DNA of 64,000 bases from assembly GCF_004522235.1 (NCBI RefSeq), contig NZ_SDLT01000002.1, positions 62,001-126,000 of the forward strand. Direction: 5' to 3'. Shown here piece after piece: positions 59,070-64,000 of the stretch (the stretch's first letter is position 1; each line of letters starts with the position of its first letter). A program made the translations under genes and the position numbers. Origin of the DNA: Amycolatopsis nivea. GTDB lineage: Bacteria; Actinomycetota; Actinomycetes; Mycobacteriales; Pseudonocardiaceae. The notes beneath the pieces were generated by a model. That model did not search any database. It saw nothing but the letters and a program-made list of their open reading frames with translations, and was not told where the DNA came from.

Positions 59070-59450
59070 TCAGATTCGCACGACCGGGAGCCAGTGCGCG
59101 AGGTCCGCGCGGCTGCCCGAGGCGGACACCCGGGCGGCGCCGAGCGCGTCGTCCCAGTCCAGGAGGCCGGTGGCCAGTTCGAGCCACGTCCGCGGGTCGG
59201 TCTCGACGACGTTGGGCGGCGTGCCGCGGGTGTGCCTCGGGCCCTCGATGCACTGCACCGCGGCGTATGGCGGCACCCGGACCTCGACCGTGTGCCCCGG
59301 CGCGTCCTGCGCGAGCGTCCGCAGGGTCGCGCGCACCGCGGCGGCGAGCTCGGCGCGGGCCGGATCCGGTCCGGAACCACGCAACCAGTCCGAAACGGCC
59401 AGCACCGCCGCTCGTAACTGAGCGGGATCGACCGAACGCGAAGAGGCCAT
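59070..59450 (-). CDS. Sterol carrier (SCP2)-family small protein
   Basis: A 126-residue protein: VDPAQLRAAVLAVSDWLRGS at the start, HTVEVRVPPYAAVQCIEGPR in the middle with RGTPPNVVETDPRTWLELAT, the W-L-x-L-A-T-G helix typical of the SCP2-like fold, and ASGSRADLAHWLPVV at the end. Actinobacterial proteins of this kind bind lipid-like ligands or pair with mycothiol-dependent maleylpyruvate isomerase domains. Its place near purF fits Rv0807 (memory). Confidence 0.82.
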   Translation of the reverse strand: MASSRSVDPAQLRAAVLAVSDWLRGSGPDPARAELAAAVRATLRTLAQDAPGHTVEVRVPPYAAVQCIEGPRHTRGTPPNVVETDPRTWLELATGLLDWDDALGAARVSASGSRADLAHWLPVVRI

Positions 59451-59509
59451 GCGACAACAGTAGAGTGGCCGCGGACGGACTTTCAGGCACCCGGCACCGA
59501 GGGACGGCG

Positions 59510-60163
59510 ATGGCGCAGCGGGACGAGGCAGATCGGATGGTTTCCCGGACCCCGGCGGGCAAACGCGCGCGCCGGAACGCGTACCCCCGCCGCGGGCCGC
59601 AGGGAAAACCCGAGATCACTCCCGAGATGCGGGCCAACGCGCGGACGAACCCGAACAGCTGGCTGTATGTCATCGACGAGGCCTTCGACGCCCGCGGTCC
59701 GGTGCCGTCGTGGGCGGTCGTCGGCGCGTATCCGGTGAACGGGACGGGCGAGGTCGTCGAGGACTTCCACCCCAACGACCGGTACCGGCCCTCGCCGAAG
59801 GCGCTCGGTTTTCCCGAGCCGCGCAACGAACTCGAGCGGCTGCTGCAAATGGTCCGGACCGAACACCGGCCCGCCGAGGACCTGCCGCGCGTCATCCTCG
59901 ATTCGACGCTGCTGGTCTACGCCCTGTCCCCGGTGCAGCGCACGGTGATCGGCTTCCACAACGCCGACGGACGGGTCATGGTCCCGGCGTACACGTCGAA
60001 GTCGCTGGTGCCGCGCGAATGGCCGCACGCCCGCGCGGTGCTCGGCCGCGACATCGTCGGGCTGCTCGCCGGACATCCGCTCGCGGTCAACCCGCACGAC
60101 CTGATCACCGCCGTCGTGCCGGCCGAGCACCTGATGAAGGCGCTGGCCGAAGAACGGCGCTGA
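59510..60163 (+). CDS. Type VII secretion-associated SseB-like protein
   Basis: A 217-residue protein with a basic head (KRARRNAYPRRGPQGKPE) and the conserved blocks NSWLYVIDEAFDARGPVPSW, then GAYPVNGTGEVVEDFHPNDR and YRPSPKALGFPEPRNELERL, with PAYTSKSLVPREWPHAR near 165. I recognise this as the family annotated as type VII secretion system-associated, found widely in Pseudonocardiaceae, sometimes far from ESX genes as here. Role unknown. ATG 59510 is used; no secretion gene is in the window. Confidence 0.72.
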   Translation: MAQRDEADRMVSRTPAGKRARRNAYPRRGPQGKPEITPEMRANARTNPNSWLYVIDEAFDARGPVPSWAVVGAYPVNGTGEVVEDFHPNDRYRPSPKALGFPEPRNELERLLQMVRTEHRPAEDLPRVILDSTLLVYALSPVQRTVIGFHNADGRVMVPAYTSKSLVPREWPHARAVLGRDIVGLLAGHPLAVNPHDLITAVVPAEHLMKALAEERR

Positions 60164-60264
60164 CCTGGGCAGACCACACTGCCGAGTGATCATGATTCGC
60201 CGAAACCCGCTCGCCCGGGCATCGTGACGCAGTAGGAGTACACGCGTCCGGTGAGGAGCCCTGG

Positions 60265-61071
60265 GTGAAGCGTCATCTGCTGCTGCGCTGGAGCGCGGTT
60301 CTCTTCGCCGGGATCACCGGCACGTCCCTGTGCGAAACGGCGCAGGCGGCGCCGAGCTACGCCGGGGCCGCGGACAACTACGCCGGTTCGCAAATCGCGA
60401 AGCACGAAGGCGTTCTGGGAGCGCCGAACATCTCGTACACGACACAGGACCAGTACCTCGGCCACGACGTCAGCGGACACCAGGGCCCGGTCGACTGGCC
60501 CGCCGCGGCGGGAGCGGGCGCGAAGTTCGTGTACGTGAAAGCGACCGAGGGCACCGGGTTCGTCAGCGGGCAGTTCGCCCAGCAGTACAACGGTTCCTAC
60601 CAAGCCGGGATCGTCCGCGGCGCCTACCACTTCGCGCGCCCGGACGTGTCCGACGGCGCCGCGCAGGCCAACTACTTCCTCGCGCACGGCGGCGGCTGGT
60701 CGGCCGACGGCAAGACGCTGCCCGGCGCACTCGACATGGAATACAACCCCTACGGCGAAACGTGTTACGGCAAGGACGCGAACGGGATGGTCGCGTGGGT
60801 CCGCGCGTTCTCCGACACCTATCGCGCCCGCACCGGACGGCTGCCGACGATCTATACGTCGACCAGCTGGTGGAAACGCTGCACCGGAAACAACCCTTCT
60901 TTCGGAGGGAATCCGCTCTGGATCGCGCGCTACAACTCCTTCATCGGCGAACTCCCCGCGGGCTGGGGACAGCACGCCATCTGGCAGTTCTCGAACAGCG
61001 GCGCCCTGCCCGGCGACCAGAACTGGCTCAACGGAACCCAGTCAGCCCTGCGCAATCTGGCATTCGGGTGA
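60265..61071 (+). CDS. Secreted GH25 lysozyme (muramidase), copy 1
   Basis: A 268-residue protein with a signal peptide (LLRWSAVLFAGITGTSLCET ending AQAA) and a GH25 domain from about residue 64. The catalytic acids are in LGHDVSGHQGPVDW and LPGALDMEYNPYG (the DxE), with FVYVKATEGTGF and GIVRGAYHFARP as barrel landmarks. It cuts the MurNAc-GlcNAc bond, as in cellosyl. Start GTG 60265. The cysteines at ETCYG and KRCTG probably form a disulfide. A second, similar gene follows. Confidence 0.93.
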   Translation: MKRHLLLRWSAVLFAGITGTSLCETAQAAPSYAGAADNYAGSQIAKHEGVLGAPNISYTTQDQYLGHDVSGHQGPVDWPAAAGAGAKFVYVKATEGTGFVSGQFAQQYNGSYQAGIVRGAYHFARPDVSDGAAQANYFLAHGGGWSADGKTLPGALDMEYNPYGETCYGKDANGMVAWVRAFSDTYRARTGRLPTIYTSTSWWKRCTGNNPSFGGNPLWIARYNSFIGELPAGWGQHAIWQFSNSGALPGDQNWLNGTQSALRNLAFG

Positions 61072-61117
61072 ACGTTCGTGACGCGGTCACGAATTAGTCA
61101 TCACCGCTCGATGAAAA

Positions 61118-61252
61118 TCACCCACTCGCCCATTCATCTTCACGGAACTTGATGACAAACGACGATTCGTCCTCAAGAATCTCCCCCGTGGCGGCTACCT
61201 GCACATAGCCGCCCTCCGCGAGGGTATCTGTGAAGGGATCGACGATGTCCAC
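61118..61252 (-). other. Possible 44-codon antisense frame at the start of the second lysozyme gene
   Basis: GTG 61252 opens a minus-strand frame reading MDIVDPFTDTLAEGGYVQVA, then TGEILEDESSFVIKFREDEW. It looks protein-like but third-position G/C is only about two thirds, below the neighbours, and there is no good ribosome site. It overlaps the lysozyme start. More probably part of the leader region. Confidence 0.2.
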
Positions 61253-62135
61253 TTCCCGAAGAGGGCGGCGCGGCGCGCTGCTTTCCGCTCTGACCGTCCC
61301 GGTTGTCGCGCTCCTGCTCGGCGCTTCGACCGAGGCGACGGCCGCCCCGGCGGCTTCCCCGCTTTCGGCGCGGGAGATCAACTCCGTCAACGCCGACATC
61401 CAGGCGAACAACCACACCATGGGGTCGCAGATCCGGCGCGTCGAGGGGGATCACTCCACTCCCGAGACGAAAGCCGCCGCACAGCAACCGCAACCCGCCG
61501 CCGCTCTGCCGAACCAGGTGGCGGCCACCGTCGCGGGCATGGACGTCGCCAGCTATCAGGGCAACGTCAACTGGGCCAACTGGTGGGGCCAGGGCAAGCG
61601 ATTCGTCTGGACCAAGGCGACCGAGAGCACGAGCTACACGAACCCGTACTTCGCCCAGCAGTACAACGGTTCCTACAACCAGGGCTTCATCCGCGGCGCC
61701 TACCACTTCGCCACCCCGAACACCTCGAGCGGCGCGGCGCAGGCGACCTACTTCGTCGCGCACGGCGGCGGCTGGTCAGGGGACGGCAAGACGCTGCCCG
61801 GCGCGCTGGACATGGAGTACAACCCCTACGGCGCGACCTGTTACGGGCTGAGCAAGGCGTCGATGACGGCGTGGATCAAGGACTTCCACGACACCTATCA
61901 CGCGAAAACGGGCCGCTGGCCGGTGATCTACACGTCGACGAACTGGTGGAACCAGTGCGTCAGCGGCGATTTCTCCAGCACCGCGCCGCTGTGGGTCGCG
62001 CGGTACGCGTCCTCGGCCGGAACGCTTCCGTACAACTGGGGCTACTACACCGTGTGGCAATACACCTCGAGCCCGCTGGACCAGGACACGTTCAACGGCG
62101 CCTACGACCGGCTGCAGGCACTCGCCAACGGCTGA
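61245..62135 (+). CDS. Secreted GH25 lysozyme (muramidase), copy 2
   Basis: A 296-residue protein. The signal peptide (RRGALLSALTVPVVALLLGA ending ATAAP) is followed by a ~60-residue Ala/Gln/Asn-rich linker, then the GH25 domain from about 93: AGMDVASYQGNVNWANW with the first aspartate, FVWTKATESTSYTNPYFAQQ, GAYHFATPN and LPGALDMEYNPYG with the DxE pair. ATG 61245 with AAGGGA 6 nt upstream is preferred to GTG 61230. The catalytic domain is closely related to copy 1, so tandem duplication is likely. A strong terminator follows. Confidence 0.93.
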   Translation: MSTSRRGRRGALLSALTVPVVALLLGASTEATAAPAASPLSAREINSVNADIQANNHTMGSQIRRVEGDHSTPETKAAAQQPQPAAALPNQVAATVAGMDVASYQGNVNWANWWGQGKRFVWTKATESTSYTNPYFAQQYNGSYNQGFIRGAYHFATPNTSSGAAQATYFVAHGGGWSGDGKTLPGALDMEYNPYGATCYGLSKASMTAWIKDFHDTYHAKTGRWPVIYTSTNWWNQCVSGDFSSTAPLWVARYASSAGTLPYNWGYYTVWQYTSSPLDQDTFNGAYDRLQALANG

Positions 62136-62154
62136 CCTGAGGGCGCGCACGGAC

Positions 62155-62209
62155 GCGGCTCCCGGTTCTCCCCTCCTCCTGCCGGGCGGGGCGGCCGGGA
62201 GCCGCTTTT
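62155..62209 (+). terminator. Rho-independent terminator after the lysozyme genes
   Basis: GCGGCTCCCGG (62155-62165) pairs perfectly with CCGGGAGCCGC (62195-62205), followed by TTTT. The 29-nt loop can pair further inside. Confidence 0.82.
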
Positions 62210-62324
62210 GTGCGAGCTTTGCCCGCCTTGCACAATGCAGACCTGGGGCGGAGACGGAACCGCCTGGGCCGGCGGGGCGTCAGACCGCGGCGCGAGTCGG
62301 TGCAGCAGGAAGGCGGAACCGGAC

Positions 62325-63164
62325 ATGACTTACCCACCGCAGCCCGGACAGGGCGGGGACCCCTACGGCCAGGGCTGGCAGCAGCCCGGCTCGGGCGGGG
62401 TGCCGCAGCAGCCGGGGTGGGACCCCAACCAGGCCCAGCAGCCGGGCGGATACCCGAACCCCCAGCAGCAGCAGCCCGCCTGGGATCCGAACGCCCAGCA
62501 GCAGCAGGGTTGGGACCCGAACGCTCAGCAGCAGTACCCGGGGTACCAGCAGCAGCCGTACGGCGGCACCCAGCAGTTCCCGCAGCAGGGCTGGGACCAG
62601 GGGCAATACCCGGGCGGACCGGGCGGCGAGCCGCCGAAGAACAACAAGACCGGCCTGTGGATCGGCATCGCCGTCGCGGTCGTCGTGGTGGTCGCGCTCG
62701 GCATCACCGGGTTCGTCGCGCCGGGGTTCTTCCTCAGCAAGGACGACAAGGGCACCACGCAGGCGCAGCCGCCCGCCCCGGCCCCGTCGCAGTCGTCGGA
62801 GGCTCCGCTGCCGAGCGACTCGTCGTCGCCGTCCACGGATTCGAGCGACGACCCCGATTCGGGCGGCGCGTCGGGCGAGGCGAAGCAGGTCATCGACGAC
62901 TTCCTCGCGAAGCTCAACGCCAAGGACGCGGCGGGCGCGACCGCGATGGCCTGCCAGGGCACCGAGAGCATGTCGAAGCGCAGCATCGACGAGACCACCA
63001 GCGGCGACCCGCAGCTCACGCTGAGCAAGGTCACCCCGGGCAGCGCCACGACGAGCGCCCGGATCACGGGCAAGCTGTCGGGCAAGGACGCCAGCGGCAC
63101 GATGGTCATCATGAACCGCAGCGGCGGCTACTGCGTGGGGCTGTACCTGATCCTCGCGTTCTGA
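62325..63164 (+). CDS. Single-pass membrane protein with Gln/Pro-rich cytoplasmic tail and extracellular DUF4878-like domain
   Basis: A 279-residue protein. Residues 1-105 are Gln/Pro/Gly/Tyr-rich with a loose WDPNAQQQ repeat. One membrane helix follows (LWIGIAVAVVVVVALGITGF, ~113-133). Then a Ser/Pro/Asp linker leads to a C-terminal domain (VIDDFLAKLNAKDAAGATAM; ACQGTES; STTSARITGK-like; YCVGLYLILAF), similar in plan to actinobacterial DUF4878/lumazine-binding-like proteins. The two cysteines may pair outside the cell. ATG 62325 with AGGAAGG upstream. Function unknown. Confidence 0.75.
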   Translation: MTYPPQPGQGGDPYGQGWQQPGSGGVPQQPGWDPNQAQQPGGYPNPQQQQPAWDPNAQQQQGWDPNAQQQYPGYQQQPYGGTQQFPQQGWDQGQYPGGPGGEPPKNNKTGLWIGIAVAVVVVVALGITGFVAPGFFLSKDDKGTTQAQPPAPAPSQSSEAPLPSDSSSPSTDSSDDPDSGGASGEAKQVIDDFLAKLNAKDAAGATAMACQGTESMSKRSIDETTSGDPQLTLSKVTPGSATTSARITGKLSGKDASGTMVIMNRSGGYCVGLYLILAF

Positions 63165-63168
63165 CCCG

Positions 63169-64000
63169 GTGCGCTCGCCGCTGCTGTGGACGTTGATCGC
63201 GTCCGTGGCACTGCTGTGCGGGGTCGGCGGCTGGTTGCTCGCCGACCCCGCGACAAGCCGTAGTGAAGCGTTGAAAACGGCCGGTCTCGCCGGTGGCGCG
63301 GTCGTGGCGCTGTACGCATTGTGGCTCAACGATCGCCGCCGCCGCGTCGAGGAGGCGCGGCAGGTGATCGAGCAGCAGCGGCACGACGTCGACCGCGAGC
63401 GGATCTCCGACGAGCGGTTCGCCAAGTCGGTCGAATTGCTGGGCCACGAGGCCGATCAGGTGCGGGTCGGCGCGTTGCACGCGCTGGCCGGGCTGGCGCG
63501 GACGCGGCCGGAGTATCGGCAGACCGTGCTGGACGTGCTGTGTTCTTATCTGCGGCGGCCGTTCATGCACGGCCGTTACGAGGGCGCGGAAGGCACCGCC
63601 GAAGAGGAACGCGAGCTGCAGGTGCGGCTCACCGCGCAACGGCTGATCCGGGATCTGCTGCCACCGTCCGATGTGGACGGACCGGGTCCGGACCTCGATC
63701 TGACCGGCGCGGTGCTGGAGTATTTCGACCTTTCCCGCCGTCGAATCGGCGGCCTGCTGTTGCGGCACGCTTCGCTGTACAGCAGCACGAACCTCAGCGG
63801 CTCTGTCTTCACCGGGCAGGCTTATTTCACCGCCGCAGGTACGGGCCCTGGCCGCCTGGTGGGCGTTTTCCGTTGCCGCAACGCGACTTTTCTCGACCGG
63901 GCCTGGTTCTCCGGTACCGAATTCTCGGAACGGGCCAATTTCTCGCACACCACGTTCGCCGGTCCGACCACCTTCAAGGGCGCGACCTTCGCGAAGGAAG
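63169..64000 (+). CDS. Pentapeptide-repeat membrane protein (C-terminus cut by window edge)
   Basis: GTG 63169, 4 bp after the previous stop, opens a frame that runs off the right edge after 277 codons. Two hydrophobic helices (LLWTLIASVALLCGVGGWLL; AGLAGGAVVALYALWL) are followed by a charged coiled-coil-like stretch (RRRRVEEARQVIEQQRHDVD), a helical part, and then pentapeptide repeats (LDLTGAVLEYFDLSRRRI; ATFLDRAWFSGTEFSERANF; TFAGPTTFKGATF). The A-x-F-x-G repeat forms a right-handed beta helix. Role unknown; such proteins often act as scaffolds. Confidence 0.82.
   Translation, partial: MRSPLLWTLIASVALLCGVGGWLLADPATSRSEALKTAGLAGGAVVALYALWLNDRRRRVEEARQVIEQQRHDVDRERISDERFAKSVELLGHEADQVRVGALHALAGLARTRPEYRQTVLDVLCSYLRRPFMHGRYEGAEGTAEEERELQVRLTAQRLIRDLLPPSDVDGPGPDLDLTGAVLEYFDLSRRRIGGLLLRHASLYSSTNLSGSVFTGQAYFTAAGTGPGRLVGVFRCRNATFLDRAWFSGTEFSERANFSHTTFAGPTTFKGATFAKE

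Noticed and set aside
1..64000. tRNA, rRNA, insertion sequences, prophage or integrase genes
   Set aside because: Looked for in gaps and among products; none was recognised. A covariance-model scan would be needed to exclude small RNAs.

Overview
The window is high-GC, GTG-start-rich actinobacterial chromosome. The gene set points to the Pseudonocardiaceae, and an Amycolatopsis-like organism is my best guess (inference, no database used). Supporting genes are mycothiol synthase, the orphan regulator GlnR, an RsiG homologue, XRE/DUF5753 with DUF397 genes, and a core (dusB - LCP - phoU - pst - mshD - glnR - lmeA - thioredoxin - sseA - DUF1416 - nitrobindin-like - pabC - ygfZ - DUF3073 - purM - purF) that, from memory, follows the M. 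tuberculosis Rv0808-Rv0823c order. I saw no rRNA, tRNA, IS element, prophage or CRISPR array.

Layout. 1-7.7 kb: tRNA-deaminase-associated protein (cut by the left edge), M20 amidohydrolase, DapA-like lyase, SnoaL-type ECF sigma factor, lysA, APC permease and a divergent Lrp/AsnC regulator. 7.7-9.0 kb: a repeat-rich stretch with no convincing gene. 9-20.4 kb: Tat-exported phosphoesterase/LamG protein, two membrane proteins with low-complexity tails, secreted Cu/Zn-SOD-like protein, PNPOx-like protein, dusB, Hsp20, epoxide-hydrolase-like protein, idi and a small GGDEF protein. 20.6-25.5 kb: a giant LytR-CpsA-Psr protein with two repeat systems. 25.5-30.4 kb: phoU converging on pstSCAB, with a PHO box in front of each. 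30.5-35.9 kb: mshD, glnR, lmeA, a thioredoxin, a 30-bp repeat array, a cysteine-containing leader peptide, then DUF4395 - sseA - DUF1416. 36-43.5 kb: MFS pump behind a SoxR box, tiny membrane protein, nitrobindin-like protein, pxpBC, pabC, ygfZ, rsiG and asparaginase. 43.5-50.9 kb: hypothetical, DUF3073, hydroxyacyl-CoA dehydrogenase, hydrolase and an ECF transporter operon under a cobalamin riboswitch. 50.9-64 kb: oxidoreductase, GNAT, arfB, purF-purM, MarR/DUF1330 pair, XRE/DUF397 genes, SCP2-like and type VII-associated proteins, two GH25 lysozymes and two membrane proteins (the last cut by the right edge).

The genes are mostly core metabolism (phosphate uptake, purine and folate synthesis, sulfur transfer, mycothiol). 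The window's interest lies in its regulation: candidate PhoP, SoxR, B12 and cysteine-leader control elements, an RsiG with two c-di-GMP-type motifs, several candidate leaderless genes, and the very long repeat-bearing LCP protein.
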